A stretch of 64,000 nucleotides of DNA from Luteimicrobium subarcticum (GCF_002798015.1 NZ_PGTZ01000007.1:186001-250000), one strand, 5' to 3'. Counted from the first letter of the stretch, positions 45,113-54,706 are shown. Notes: generated by a model from the letters alone, not told the origin. A program made the numbers and translations.

Positions 45113-47335
45113 ATGGAGCCGTCGCCTCGTCGCGGGCTGCCGGACGCAGCCTTGCGTACCGCGCTGGAGACGAGCGCCGTCCCGATGTACCTCATGGCGA
45201 CGCCGGAGCACGGGCTCACGGTCGAGTGGGTGAACGACGCCTTCGTGGCGCACGCGGGGGTGGCGCGCGTCGACCTGCTGGGTCGCCGGGTGAGCGTCCT
45301 GCGCGGCCTGATCGACGACCTGCCTGACCTCGAGGCGCTCCGCACGGCGCTGCGCGGCGACCGGAGCTTCGCGGTGACGGTCCGGGACGCGCCCACCGCG
45401 GGAGCGGCGGGCTGGGTCCAGCTGAGCTTCAGCCCGATCCGCGGCGACGACGGGGCGATGACGCACTGGTTCTGCGTGCTGAACGCCCTGCCGGAGCGTC
45501 CGGAGGAGACGGAGAGCCTCTCGTCGTTGGAGATGAGCCGTCGCCGCATGGCGCGGCTGGACCTGATGACGCAGGTCAGCGGCCTGCTGACGGACCTCGA
45601 CCACCCGCACGTCCTGCGGGAGATCGCGGACGTCCTGGGGCGTGCGGCGGGCTGTCGGATCTTCTTCTACATGGACGACAAGGGCCTCGCGTACACGGAG
45701 AGCGTGGACGTGAACACGCCGCCGAGCTCGCGGCTGGTGCGCGGTCCGCAGACGCGGCCGGTGCCGCTCGTCGCGGGCACCGAGCAGACCTGGGCCCCGG
45801 ACGTCGTGCAGGCGGTGCTCGACGGGGAGGACGCCGGACCGGTCGACGTGTCGTTGGACGCGCGCTATCCGCCGCGCAGCGCGAGCGCCGTCCTGGTGCG
45901 GGACCTGCGGGCGCGGCTCGAGACGGACGGCGTGACGGCACGAGGCATCGTGGTGCACCCGGTGCCGGGTCGGCGTCGCGTGCTGGGGCTGCTCGTCGTG
46001 GTGCTGGAGCCGGGTCGAGAATTCACCCCCTCGTTGACGCCCGGGACGACCCTGCGGGCGGTGTCCCGGCGCGCGGGGATGCTCATCGACACGGCGCGTC
46101 TGTACGCGCGCGAGCACCGGGTGGCGGAGACGCTGCAGCGGGCGATGCTGCCCGAGCAGGCGGACGTGCACGGTCTGGACGTGTGGACGTACTACGCGCC
46201 GAACTCGGACCACGCCCAGGTGGGCGGCGACTGGTACGACGTCCTGCAGCTCACGGAGCACGACGTGGGGCTCGTGGTGGGCGACGTCGTCGGTCACGAC
46301 GTCGAGGCGGCCGCGACGATGGGGCAGATGCGGTCGGTGGTGCGGTCGTACGCGTTCGAGATGACGGCGCCGGGCGCGGTCCTGGAGCGTGTCGACGAGC
46401 TCGTGGCGGGGATGCGGCTGCCGCGCGCGTCGAGCCTCGTGTACGCACGCCTGGAAGCGCGTGACGAGCCGGTCGCCGAGCCCGTCGCGGCGCGGCACGC
46501 GGCGCCGGAGGGCGTCGAGGCGCCTCCGGCGACCTCGACACGGACGTGGCGCCTGAGCTACTCGCGGGCGGGTCACCTGCCGCCCGTGCTGGTGCGCGGG
46601 GACCGGTCGGTGCTGCTGGACGGCGCGGGCGGGTCCCTCATCGGGTACGGCTCGACGCCGCGTGCGACGGACGAGCTCGAGCTGCAGAGCGGCGACGTCC
46701 TCGTGTTCTACACGGACGGCCTGATCGAGCGCCGGGACCGCGACCTGCGCGAGGGGCTCGCGGTGCTGGGCGAGGAGCTCGCGGGCATGGGTCCGTCGGA
46801 CGCGGCGGGCATCGGTGAGCAGCTCCTGGCCCGGGTGGGGTCGACGCCGGAGGACGACATCGCGGTGGTCGTGGTCCGGGTGCCCGGTGTCGGGGACGAC
46901 GAGCGGTTGCAGGACGGAGGTCCGCGCAGCCGACGGTGGCTGCTCCCGAACGAGCCGTCGTCGATCGCCCGGGCGCGGCACGTGGTGGTGCGCACGTGCA
47001 CGGCGTGGGGCGTCCCGGGGGCCGCGGCGGTCGAGCTGGTGGCGTCGGAGCTCGTGGCGAACGCGGTGATGCACGGGTGGGGGCACGTGGCGTTGCGCCT
47101 GTTCGACACGGCGGACGGCCTGCGCATCGAGGTCGAGGACGCGAACCCGTCGCCGCCGGTCGCGACGGACGGCCACATCAACCGGGGTGGCGGGTTCGGG
47201 ATGCAGATCGTGGAGCGGCTCGCAGACTGGGGGTGGCGTCCGACGCGGGTCGGAAAGGTCGTGTGGGCGAAGGTGCACCCGGCGGGTGCGGGTCGGCTGA
47301 CGCCGGCGGGCGGGACGCCGCGCGCGCAGGTGTGA
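45113..47335 (+). CDS. PAS-GAF-SpoIIE phosphatase-HATPase regulator
   Basis: A 740-residue signalling protein with four domains. PAS (about 10-125; TVEWVNDAFVAHAG), GAF-like (about 142-325), SpoIIE/PP2C phosphatase (about 342-590; metal Asp in QVGGDWYDVL near 371, VVGDVVGHD, VFYTDGLIERR and DDIAVVVV) and a C-terminal HATPase_c anti-sigma kinase (about 607-725; ELVANAVMHG N box, GGGFGMQIVERLADWGW G box). It joins the sensing, dephosphorylating and kinase parts of a partner switch in one soluble chain. ATG follows GGGAGGTG. The divergent STAS gene is its likely client. SpoIIE here does not imply sporulation. Confidence 0.88.
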   Translation: MEPSPRRGLPDAALRTALETSAVPMYLMATPEHGLTVEWVNDAFVAHAGVARVDLLGRRVSVLRGLIDDLPDLEALRTALRGDRSFAVTVRDAPTAGAAGWVQLSFSPIRGDDGAMTHWFCVLNALPERPEETESLSSLEMSRRRMARLDLMTQVSGLLTDLDHPHVLREIADVLGRAAGCRIFFYMDDKGLAYTESVDVNTPPSSRLVRGPQTRPVPLVAGTEQTWAPDVVQAVLDGEDAGPVDVSLDARYPPRSASAVLVRDLRARLETDGVTARGIVVHPVPGRRRVLGLLVVVLEPGREFTPSLTPGTTLRAVSRRAGMLIDTARLYAREHRVAETLQRAMLPEQADVHGLDVWTYYAPNSDHAQVGGDWYDVLQLTEHDVGLVVGDVVGHDVEAAATMGQMRSVVRSYAFEMTAPGAVLERVDELVAGMRLPRASSLVYARLEARDEPVAEPVAARHAAPEGVEAPPATSTRTWRLSYSRAGHLPPVLVRGDRSVLLDGAGGSLIGYGSTPRATDELELQSGDVLVFYTDGLIERRDRDLREGLAVLGEELAGMGPSDAAGIGEQLLARVGSTPEDDIAVVVVRVPGVGDDERLQDGGPRSRRWLLPNEPSSIARARHVVVRTCTAWGVPGAAAVELVASELVANAVMHGWGHVALRLFDTADGLRIEVEDANPSPPVATDGHINRGGGFGMQIVERLADWGWRPTRVGKVVWAKVHPAGAGRLTPAGGTPRAQV

Positions 47336-47444
47336 GGCGCGCCGCGCGGGCCCGATTTACCTGATACCCCGCGTCTTATGAAGTCATGATGGGAGCGTCG
47401 GCACCGATGCCGGCGGGCAGTCACCACAGCGACGGAGCGATCTC

Positions 47445-48683
47445 ATGACGACGACCCAGACCCCCGCAGGCACCGTCCCCGGCGGCGTCGGGACGAGCGA
47501 GCCGCACTACGAGCTCTCGCAGCCGCTCGACCCGGACCTCGGCGGCGCGTTCGCCGGCGCGACCGCGGACGAGCGCGCGCACCAGGCGCGCATCCGCGCG
47601 TTCGTGCAGGACGAGGTGCTCCCCGTGATCGACGGGTACTGGGAGCGCGCCGAGTACCCGCTCGACCTCGTGCGCCGCATGGGAGAGCTCGACCTGCTGC
47701 GCGACGGTGTCGACGTCCCCGGGTTCCCCCGCACCAGCCTGTTCGGCGCCGGCCTCGGCGCGATGGAGATGTCGCGCGGCGACGGGTCGATCGCGACCGT
47801 CTGCGGCGTCCAGGGCGGCCTCGCGCTCCGCTCGATCATGATGCTCGGCTCCGACGAGCAGAAGGACCGGTGGGGCGAGCCGCTCGCCCGCGGCACCGCG
47901 CTCGGCGCGTTCGCCCTCACCGAGCCGACCCACGGGTCGGACTCCGTGTCGCTCGAGACCCGCGCGCGCACCGTCCCCGGCGGCTACCGCATCACGGGCG
48001 AGAAGAAGTGGATCGGCAACGGCTCGACCGGCGGCGTCACCGTCGTGTGGGCGCGCGGCGACGACGGGCAGGTGCACGGCTACCTCGTCCCGCAGGACGC
48101 CGACGGGTACCGCGCGACCACCATCGAGGGCAAGCTCTCGCTGCGCGCCATCTGGCAGGCGCACATCGTGCTCGACGACGTGTTCGTGCCCGAGGACGCT
48201 CTCCTGCCGGGCGCCGAGTCGTTCAAGGACACCTCCCGCGTGCTCGCCGCAACTCGGCTCGGGGTGGCGTGGGCCGCCGTCGGCCAGGCCACCGCGTGCT
48301 ACGAGTCCGCGGTCGCCTACTCGCAGCAGCGCGTGCAGTTCGGGCGGGTGCTCGCGAAGAGCCAGATGGTCCAGGAGCGGCTCACCCAGATGCTCTCCAC
48401 GCTCACCCAGATGCAGCTCACCGTCGCGGCCATGACCCGCCTCGACGAGCAGGGCGCCCTCACCGGCCCGCAGGCGTCCCTCGCCAAGTACACGTGCACC
48501 CGTGGCGCCCGGCAGATCGCCGCGATCGCACGCGACATGCTCGGCGGCAACGGGATCCTCCTGCGGAACCGCGTCGCGCGGCACTTCGCGGACCTCGAGG
48601 CGCTGCACACCTACGAGGGCACCGAGAGCGTCCAGGCGCTCATCGTGGGCCGCGCGATCACGGGCTACTCGGCGTTCGCCTGA
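47445..48683 (+). CDS. Acyl-CoA dehydrogenase, glutaryl-CoA dehydrogenase-like
   Basis: A 412-residue flavoenzyme with ALTEPTHGSDSVSLETRA (FAD/substrate segment), ITGEKKWIGNGSTG, the R-V-Q-F-G-R motif and the C-terminal catalytic Glu in LHTYEGTESVQALIVGRAITG. The Glu position and the YEGTES motif match glutaryl-CoA-type enzymes. It oxidises an acyl-CoA at the alpha-beta bond in amino-acid or fatty-acid breakdown and passes electrons to ETF. ATG preceded by CGGAGCGATC. Its end overlaps the convergent NUDIX gene by 19 bp. Confidence 0.9.
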   Translation: MTTTQTPAGTVPGGVGTSEPHYELSQPLDPDLGGAFAGATADERAHQARIRAFVQDEVLPVIDGYWERAEYPLDLVRRMGELDLLRDGVDVPGFPRTSLFGAGLGAMEMSRGDGSIATVCGVQGGLALRSIMMLGSDEQKDRWGEPLARGTALGAFALTEPTHGSDSVSLETRARTVPGGYRITGEKKWIGNGSTGGVTVVWARGDDGQVHGYLVPQDADGYRATTIEGKLSLRAIWQAHIVLDDVFVPEDALLPGAESFKDTSRVLAATRLGVAWAAVGQATACYESAVAYSQQRVQFGRVLAKSQMVQERLTQMLSTLTQMQLTVAAMTRLDEQGALTGPQASLAKYTCTRGARQIAAIARDMLGGNGILLRNRVARHFADLEALHTYEGTESVQALIVGRAITGYSAFA

Positions 48684-49189
48684 CCGGCGAGGTGGGTCTC
48701 GAGCCGGTCGAGCAGCCCGACCTGCCCCGCGACGAGCAGGTCGCGGGCCTCGCCGAGGCCCACCCAGCGGGTGCGGTCGACCTCGGGGAACTCCTGCGTG
48801 CGCCGCGACCGCGGCGGCCACTCGAGCTCGAAGGTGTTCGACGCGGGGTGCCCCGGGTCGGGCAGGTCCCAGCCGTCCGGAACCCGGCGTGCCCACGCGA
48901 CGACCTCCTTGCCCGACCGCTGCCGGACCGTGCCGAGCGGCACGTCCGGGGCAGCCGTCGGCGGCTCCACGCCCAGCTCCTCCGTGGTCTCCCGGACGGC
49001 GGCGTCGTGCTCGTCCTCGGCGCTGCCGTCCGGGAGCGTCCCGAGCTCGCCCTTGGGGATCGACCACGCCCGTGCGTCCTTGCGCGCCCAGAACGGGCCG
49101 CCCATGTGCGCTACCAGCACCACGACGCGACCGGGGGCGTCCGCGTCGCCGTCCCGGTAGAGCAGCAGGCCCGCGCTGCGCGCCGTCAC
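48665..49189 (-). CDS. NUDIX hydrolase
   Basis: A 174-residue protein with a NUDIX box ending REtTEELGV (EDEHDAAVRETTEELGV); the first Gly is displaced by a short insertion after GELGTLPDG. AWSIPKGE upstream of the box is typical of small MutT-like proteins that act on nucleoside diphosphate derivatives, and RSAGLLLYR opens the fold. The substrate is unknown. The stop lies inside the 3' end of the acyl-CoA dehydrogenase gene. GTG start. Confidence 0.85.
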   Translation of the reverse strand: MTARSAGLLLYRDGDADAPGRVVVLVAHMGGPFWARKDARAWSIPKGELGTLPDGSAEDEHDAAVRETTEELGVEPPTAAPDVPLGTVRQRSGKEVVAWARRVPDGWDLPDPGHPASNTFELEWPPRSRRTQEFPEVDRTRWVGLGEARDLLVAGQVGLLDRLETHLAGQANAE

Positions 49190-49240
49190 GACGCGGTCAC
49201 GGGTGTCGCGCGCACGGGTGCCGACACGGGGGCCGACCCG

Positions 49241-49591
49241 TCAGGCGGACGTGCTGGTCGACGGGGCCGACAGGTCCGGGCAGCGGTGCGACGGGTCGAT
49301 CCGGAACATGTCGAGCGCGCCGCACACCTCCAGGACGAACAGGTCGCGGTCGCTCGCGCCGCGCAGCACGGTCGCGCCGCCGCGCTTGCGGCCCGAGTCG
49401 GCGAGCGAGATGAGGAACGCCGCGCCCGTCGAGTCCATGAACGTCACCTTGCACATGTCGATGACGAGGAGCTGTCGGCGCAGGCCGACCACGCGGGCGG
49501 CGATCTCGGGGAACTGGTCGCGTTCGGCGAGGTCCAGGTCCCCGGCGATCACGAGGGTCGTCGTCGCCGGCGACGTCGCGATCTCGATCAT
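49241..49591 (-). CDS. STAS-domain anti-sigma factor antagonist (second copy)
   Basis: A 116-residue STAS protein with VIAGDLDLAERDQF and the phosphorylation segment VTFMDSTGAAFLISLAD (Ser as the target). It is shorter than the STAS protein at 44588 and lacks its N-terminal extension. ATG at 49591 is chosen because TACCGT ends 7 nt upstream; a GTG three codons earlier lies against the -10 box. No kinase gene is adjacent, so it may use the kinase domain encoded 2 kb away or another one. Confidence 0.85.
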   Translation of the reverse strand: MIEIATSPATTTLVIAGDLDLAERDQFPEIAARVVGLRRQLLVIDMCKVTFMDSTGAAFLISLADSGRKRGGATVLRGASDRDLFVLEVCGALDMFRIDPSHRCPDLSAPSTSTSA

Positions 49592-49598
49592 GTGCCCC

Positions 49599-49604
49599 AC
49601 GGTA
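49599..49604 (-). promoter_or_regulatory. -10 box TACCGT, leaderless promoter of the second STAS gene
   Basis: Minus-strand TACCGT ends 7 nt before the ATG at 49591. Confidence 0.5.
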
Positions 49605-49699
49605 TCGACCCGCGCAAGGCTTCGCTCACGCGGTCACGTACCGACACGGTCACGGTCCGTGGTGCGGCACCCGGCGTGCGAGGGAACGACAATGGCCGC

Positions 49700-50128
49700 A
49701 TGAGCACCCACGCGAACCTCCTCGGGCCCGAGCCCGTCCGCCTGCCCGACCACGACGTCGACGTCCGCGCAGCCCTCGCCGCGGGGGACGCGCCGTCCAC
49801 CGTCGCGGCCGGCCACCCGTCGTCGTCGCTCGCGTGGGCGGTCCTCGCCGAGGTGGCCCTGGCGGGTGAGGGAACCGAGGATGCCGTCCGCGCCTATGCG
49901 TTCGCGCGCACCGGCTACCACCGTGGTCTCGACGCGCTGCGCCGCGCCGGCTGGCGCGGCCAGGGCCCGATCCCCGTCGACCACGTGCCCAACCAGGGCT
50001 TCCTGCGCGCGCTCGTCGCGCTCGCCGACGCCGCCGGCCGGATCGGCGAGGACGACGAGGCGCAGCGCTGCACGACCTTCGTCGCCGACTCGGACGTCGA
50101 CGTCGCGGCGGTACGGGCGCTCGTCTGA
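49700..50128 (+). CDS. DUF3151 family protein
   Basis: A 142-residue helical protein of the actinobacterial DUF3151 family: NLLGPEPVRLP opens it, with AYAFARTGYHRGLDALRRAGWRG and IPVDHVPNQGFLRALVALA as the conserved blocks. No catalytic motif is evident and the function is unknown. The gene is a frequent neighbour of purA or fba in actinobacteria, and purA follows here after 101 bp. A GACAAT box lies 6 nt before the ATG. Longer upstream frame rejected. Confidence 0.85.
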   Translation: MSTHANLLGPEPVRLPDHDVDVRAALAAGDAPSTVAAGHPSSSLAWAVLAEVALAGEGTEDAVRAYAFARTGYHRGLDALRRAGWRGQGPIPVDHVPNQGFLRALVALADAAGRIGEDDEAQRCTTFVADSDVDVAAVRALV

Positions 50129-50229
50129 GGGGGGACGGTAAACTCTCTCTTTGGCGCCCGCCGACCGGGGACGCGTGCGACGCCGAATCCTTTGACCGTT
50201 CCCGAACTCTTCCGTGGAAGTGGTGAGCC

Positions 50230-51516
50230 ATGCCTGCCGTGGTGCTGATCGGTGCCCAGTGGGGCGACGAGGGCAAGGGCAAGGCGACGGACCTGCTCGG
50301 GTCCCGCGTCGACTACGTCGTGAAGTTCAACGGCGGGAACAACGCCGGCCACACCGTCGTCATCGGCGACGAGAAGTACGCGCTGCACCTGCTGCCGTCG
50401 GGCATCCTGTCGCCGGGCGTCGTCCCGGTCATCGCGAACGGCGTGGTCGTCGACATCGACGTGCTGTTCGAGGAGCTCGACGCGCTGGTCGCGCGCGGCG
50501 TCGACGTCTCGCGGCTGCTGGTGTCCGGCTCGGCGCACGTCATCGCGGGCTACCACCGCACGGTCGACAAGGTCACCGAGCGTTTCCTCGGCAAGCGCCG
50601 CATCGGCACGACCGGCCGCGGCATCGGCCCGGCGTACGCCGACAAGATCAACCGCGTCGGCATCCGCATGTGGGACCTCTTCGACGAGAAGATCCTCGCG
50701 GAGAAGGTCGAGGGCGCCCTCGACCAGAAGAACCACCTGCTCGTGAAGGTCTACAACCGTCGTGCGATCACGGTCGACGAGACCGTCGAGGAGCTGCTCA
50801 CGCACGCCGAGCGCCTCAAGCCGATGGTCACCGACACGTCGCTCGTGCTCAACCGGGCGCTCGACGACGACAAGGTCGTGCTGTTCGAGGGCGGCCAGGC
50901 GACGATGCTCGACGTCGACCACGGCACCTACCCGTTCGTCACGTCGTCGAACGCGACCGCGGGCGGCGCGGTCACGGGTGCGGGCATCGGCCCGACGCGC
51001 GTGAGCGGCGTCATCGGGGTCGTCAAGGCGTACACGACCCGCGTCGGCGAGGGCCCGTTCCCGACCGAGCTGTTCGACCAGTGGGGCGAGTACCTGCAGA
51101 AGACGGGCGGGGAGTTCGGCGTCACCACGGGCCGCGCCCGGCGCTGCGGCTGGTACGACTCGGTCATCACGCGGTACGCCACCCGGATCAACGGCATCAC
51201 CGACCTCGTGCTCACCAAGCTCGACGTCCTCACCGGCATCGAGAAGATCCCGGTGTGCGTCGCGTACGAGGTCGACGGCGTCCGGTACGACGAGATGCCG
51301 ACCGACCAGACGGCGTTCCACCACGCGAAGCCCGTGTACGAGGAGCTCGACGGCTGGTGGGAGGACATCTCCGGGGCGCGGACCCTCGACGACCTGCCCG
51401 TCAACGCGCAGCGCTACGTCAAGGCGCTCGAGGAGATGTCGGGCACGCGGATCTCCACGATCGGTGTCGGCCCGCAGCGGGACGCCACGATCCAGGTGCA
51501 CGACCTCATCGGCTGA
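50230..51516 (+). CDS. purA: Adenylosuccinate synthetase
   Basis: A 428-residue enzyme of full length with [14 protein letters not shown] (GTP loop), [21 protein letters not shown], and [12 protein letters not shown]. It joins IMP and aspartate with GTP to make adenylosuccinate, the first AMP-specific step. ATG follows GGAAGTGGTGAGCC. A TAAACT -10 candidate at 50139-50144 gives a leader near 80 nt. The acetyltransferase gene follows after 17 bp. Confidence 0.97.
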   Translation: MPAVVLIGAQWGDEGKGKATDLLGSRVDYVVKFNGGNNAGHTVVIGDEKYALHLLPSGILSPGVVPVIANGVVVDIDVLFEELDALVARGVDVSRLLVSGSAHVIAGYHRTVDKVTERFLGKRRIGTTGRGIGPAYADKINRVGIRMWDLFDEKILAEKVEGALDQKNHLLVKVYNRRAITVDETVEELLTHAERLKPMVTDTSLVLNRALDDDKVVLFEGGQATMLDVDHGTYPFVTSSNATAGGAVTGAGIGPTRVSGVIGVVKAYTTRVGEGPFPTELFDQWGEYLQKTGGEFGVTTGRARRCGWYDSVITRYATRINGITDLVLTKLDVLTGIEKIPVCVAYEVDGVRYDEMPTDQTAFHHAKPVYEELDGWWEDISGARTLDDLPVNAQRYVKALEEMSGTRISTIGVGPQRDATIQVHDLIG

Positions 51517-51533
51517 GAAGGGTGGTTGCCCGG

Positions 51534-52859
51534 GTGACCGATCTGGCTGCGCGGCAGCACGCCGCTGCCGTCGACGCGGAGTCGGCGGCGCGCCTCGCCG
51601 CGCGCGGGCTCGACCTGCGCCTCGTCGACACGGACGCGGAGCGCGACGCCTACTCGCAGGTCGTGGCGCGCGGGTTCCTCGACACCGAGCGGTCGACCGA
51701 GCAGCTCGACGCGGTCCGCGAGCGGTCGGCGTACCGCCGGCTCGTCGGGGTGTACGACGTCGCGGCCCCTGTGCCCGACGCTCCCGTCGGGACGATCGCC
51801 GGCTGGGTCGCCGAGCTCTCCGTGCCGGGCGGAGCGACCGTCCCGTCGCTGGCCGTGAGCGCCGTGACCGTCGCGCCCACGCACCGCCGTCGTGGCATCG
51901 CGCGGGCGCTGGTCGAGGGCGAGCTGAGGACGGCCGCGTCGCTCGGCGTGCCGGTCGCCAGCCTCACCGTCAGCGAGTCGCCGCTCTACGGGCGGTACGG
52001 CTTCGCGGCGGCCGCCGCCGTCACGTCGTGGCGCATCGACCCGCAGCGGGCCGGTTGGGTGGCGCCGGACCCCGCGGGCCGCGTCGACTTCGTGCCGCGC
52101 GAGCGCTGGCGCGAGCTCGCGCCAGCGCTGCACGAACGGGTCCGCCCGGGGGTCCCGGGCGAGCTCGCCGCACCCGCCGCCCTGTGGGACACCCTCGCCG
52201 GCACCCGTCCGGACGCCAAGGACGCGGCGAAGATCCGGGCCGTGCAGCACACGGACGCCGACGGCGTGGTCCGCGGCCTGCTCGTCTACACCGTCGACGA
52301 GAACCCGGACGACTACGCGCGCTCGACCGCGACCGTGTCGTACCTGCTCGCCGAGACGCCCGACGCCTACGCGGCGCTGTGGCGGTTCGTGCTCGACCTC
52401 GACCTGATCGGCGAGGTCCGCGCGAGCGAGCTGTCCGTCGACGAGCCCCTGCTCTGGATGCTCGCCGACCAGCGTGCCGCGCACGTCGAGGTCGTCGACC
52501 ACCACTACGTCCGCGTGCTCGACGTGCCGGTGGCCCTGGCCGCGCGGCGCTACGGCGCCCCGGGCGTGCTCGCGCTCGACGTCACCGACCCGCTCGGGAT
52601 CGCCGCAGGGCACTGGCTCCTCACCGTCGGCGACGACGGGCGCGGAACCGTCGAGGAGCGGTCGTCCGACGACGTCCCGGCCGGGGCCGTCCGGGTCGCG
52701 CTGGGGGTCACGGAGCTGTCGGCCGCCTACCTGGGCGGGGTGTCCGTCGCGACGCTCGCCGCCGCGGGCCGGGTGCACACGTCGGGCACAGGCGGCGCGC
52801 AGCGTGCCGCGCAGATGCTCGGGTGGCACGACGCGCCGCGGCTCACGTACTGGTACTGA
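51534..52859 (+). CDS. Eis-like GNAT N-acetyltransferase
   Basis: A 441-residue three-part Eis-family protein: N-terminal GNAT (VTVAPTHRRRGIARALVEGE is the acetyl-CoA loop), a second GNAT-like fold, and a C-terminal SCP2-like domain ending LTYWY, whose C-terminal carboxylate is catalytic in Eis. Family members acetylate amines, including aminoglycosides and peptides; the physiological substrate here is unknown. GTG at 51534 chosen for its spacing from GAGAAGG; GTG at 51522 is the alternative. Short gap to purA suggests one transcript. Confidence 0.87.
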   Translation: MTDLAARQHAAAVDAESAARLAARGLDLRLVDTDAERDAYSQVVARGFLDTERSTEQLDAVRERSAYRRLVGVYDVAAPVPDAPVGTIAGWVAELSVPGGATVPSLAVSAVTVAPTHRRRGIARALVEGELRTAASLGVPVASLTVSESPLYGRYGFAAAAAVTSWRIDPQRAGWVAPDPAGRVDFVPRERWRELAPALHERVRPGVPGELAAPAALWDTLAGTRPDAKDAAKIRAVQHTDADGVVRGLLVYTVDENPDDYARSTATVSYLLAETPDAYAALWRFVLDLDLIGEVRASELSVDEPLLWMLADQRAAHVEVVDHHYVRVLDVPVALAARRYGAPGVLALDVTDPLGIAAGHWLLTVGDDGRGTVEERSSDDVPAGAVRVALGVTELSAAYLGGVSVATLAAAGRVHTSGTGGAQRAAQMLGWHDAPRLTYWY

Positions 52860-52884
52860 GGGCTCGTTCCGACGCCGACGCGAC

Positions 52885-52890
52885 TAGGAT
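52885..52890 (+). promoter_or_regulatory. -10 box TAGGAT before purD
   Basis: TAGGAT ends 8 nt before the GTG at 52899, slightly longer than the other leaderless cases. Confidence 0.5.
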
Positions 52891-52898
52891 CGGGAGAC

Positions 52899-54215
52899 GT
52901 GAAGATCCTCGTCGTCGGGTCCGGTGCTCGCGAGCACGCCATCGTCCACAGTCTCGCGAGGGAGGGCCTGCACGGCCTGCGCCACGACCTCCATGCGGCC
53001 CCCGGCAACCCGGGCATCGGCGAGGAGGCCACGCTCCACGCCGTCGACCAGCTCGACCCCGCCGCCGTGACCGCCCTCGCCCAGCGTCTGCACGCCGACC
53101 TCGTCGTCGTCGGGCCCGAGGCGCCGCTCGTCGCGGGCGTCGCCGACGCCGTCGCCGAGGCCGGCATCCCCGTCTTCGGCCCCAGCGCGGCCGCCGCGCA
53201 CCTCGAGGGCTCCAAGGCGTTCGCCAAGGAGGTCATGGCCGCCGCGGACGTCCCGACCGCCATGGCCCGCGTCTGCACCACGGCCGCCGAGGCCGAGGAC
53301 GCGTTCTCCGCGTTCGGCAAGCCCTACGTCGTCAAGGACGACGGCCTCGCCGCGGGCAAGGGCGTCGTCGTGACCCTCGACCTCGCCGCCGCCCGCGCCC
53401 ACGCGAAGGCCTGCCTCGCCAAGAAGGGCGGCCGGGTCGTCGTCGAGGAGTTCCTCGACGGCCCCGAGGTGTCGCTGTTCTGCATCAGCGACGGCCGCAC
53501 CGTCGTCCCGCTCGCCCCCGCCCAGGACTTCAAGCGGGCGTTCGACGACGACCGCGGCCCCAACACGGGCGGCATGGGCGCGTACAGTCCGCTGCCGTGG
53601 GCGCCGAAGGGTCTGGTCCAGGAGGTCGTCGAGCGGGTCGCGCAGCCCACCGTCGACGAGATGCGCGACCGCGGCACGCCGTTCGTCGGCGTCCTGTACT
53701 GCGGGCTCGCGCTCACGAGCCGCGGCCTGCGGGTCATCGAGTTCAACGCGCGGTTCGGCGACCCCGAGACGCAGTCCGTGCTCGCCCGCCTCGAGACGCC
53801 GCTCTCGACGATCATGCTGGCCGCCGCGCAGGGCCGCCTCGCCGAGGTCGGGCGGCTGCGCTGGAGCCCGGAGGCCGCCGTGACCGTCGTCGTCGCCGCC
53901 CACGGGTACCCCGGCCAGGTCCGGCAGGGCGACCCGATCGTCGGGACGCACCACGCGCGCGAGGTCCCCGGGGTCCACGTCCTGCACGCCGGCACCGCCG
54001 TCGTCGACGGCACCCTCGTCAGCGCGGGCGGGCGCGTGCTGTCCGTCGTCGCCACGGGCGACGACCTGCACGCGGCACGACGCCGCGCCTACGACGGCGT
54101 GGACCACATCACCCTGCCCGGGTCCCACTACCGCACCGACATCGCGAAGGCCGCCGCCGGGAGCGACCACGCCACCCACGACCTGCACGACAACTACCCG
54201 GCCGAGCGGTTCTGA
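52899..54215 (+). CDS. purD: Phosphoribosylamine-glycine ligase (GAR synthetase)
   Basis: A 438-residue ATP-grasp enzyme: KILVVGSGAREHAI (N-terminal Rossmann part), VVVGPEAPLVAGVAD, KPYVVKDDGLAAGKGV (ATP-grasp A subdomain), PAQDFKRAFDDDRGPNTGGM and EFNARFGDPETQ (metal Glu/Asn). It makes GAR, the second step of purine synthesis. GTG start near a -10 box. Not in an operon with the other pur genes. Confidence 0.96.
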   Translation: MKILVVGSGAREHAIVHSLAREGLHGLRHDLHAAPGNPGIGEEATLHAVDQLDPAAVTALAQRLHADLVVVGPEAPLVAGVADAVAEAGIPVFGPSAAAAHLEGSKAFAKEVMAAADVPTAMARVCTTAAEAEDAFSAFGKPYVVKDDGLAAGKGVVVTLDLAAARAHAKACLAKKGGRVVVEEFLDGPEVSLFCISDGRTVVPLAPAQDFKRAFDDDRGPNTGGMGAYSPLPWAPKGLVQEVVERVAQPTVDEMRDRGTPFVGVLYCGLALTSRGLRVIEFNARFGDPETQSVLARLETPLSTIMLAAAQGRLAEVGRLRWSPEAAVTVVVAAHGYPGQVRQGDPIVGTHHAREVPGVHVLHAGTAVVDGTLVSAGGRVLSVVATGDDLHAARRRAYDGVDHITLPGSHYRTDIAKAAAGSDHATHDLHDNYPAERF

Positions 54216-54331
54216 CGCCCCTGCCCGCCGCCACGTGGATCGGTTGCTGCGCGAGGTCGCCGGACGTGTCATGATCTGCCCGTTCCGGGCCGGATGATCT
54301 CGGACGTCCGAAGAGAGCGGGGGAGAACGCC

Positions 54332-54628
54332 ATGAGAGCCGGACTTCTGGGGCTTGTGCTGGTCGTCGTGCTGATCGGCCTCCTGGTGGCGTGGGTGATC
54401 GCGCTCGTCGAGGCGGCGACGTCGCCGCGCCTGACCAGCAACGAGCGGCTGCTGTGGCTGATCCTCATCGCGCTCGCGTCGTTCGTCGGCACGATCCTGT
54501 GGTTCGCGATCGGCCGGAACCAGGGGACTGCCGTGACGCCCGGGTGGCCTGATGCCCCGGCCGGTCGACCCGCTGGACCGCCGCCCGCCGGCACGTTCGG
54601 GCCCGCCCGGACGCCGGACGAGCACTGA
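54332..54628 (+). CDS. Small PLDc_N-type membrane protein
   Basis: A 98-residue protein with two membrane helices (about 4-26 and 40-61) joined by the loop SPRLTSNERLLW, and W-F-x-x-G-R-N after the second. This is the phospholipase D nuclease N-terminal module that also precedes cardiolipin synthases, here without an enzyme domain; the tail is Pro/Gly-rich. Function unknown. ATG follows GGGGGAGAAC. Confidence 0.75.
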   Translation: MRAGLLGLVLVVVLIGLLVAWVIALVEAATSPRLTSNERLLWLILIALASFVGTILWFAIGRNQGTAVTPGWPDAPAGRPAGPPPAGTFGPARTPDEH

Positions 54629-54654
54629 CCCGCCCGCAGGACCGCGGTCCACGC

Positions 54655-54706
54655 AGGACGCCCCGCCTCCCTGGCCTGGAGATCTGGCCGGGAGACGGGG
54701 CGTCCT
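54655..54706. terminator. Bidirectional hairpin with small bulge
   Basis: AGGACGCCCCG and its complement CGGGGCGTCCT form the outer stem (54655-54665 with 54696-54706), extended inward by CCTCCC/GGGAG. It lies between the convergent PLDc_N and phosphatase genes. Confidence 0.75.

Noticed and set aside
45113-47335. Evidence for sporulation
   Set aside because: SpoIIE-type phosphatase domains are common in non-sporulating actinobacteria as part of partner switching.
51522-51533. Upstream GTG as start of the Eis-like gene
   Set aside because: It lies only a few bases from the GAGAAGG ribosome site, whereas GTG at 51534 has normal spacing.
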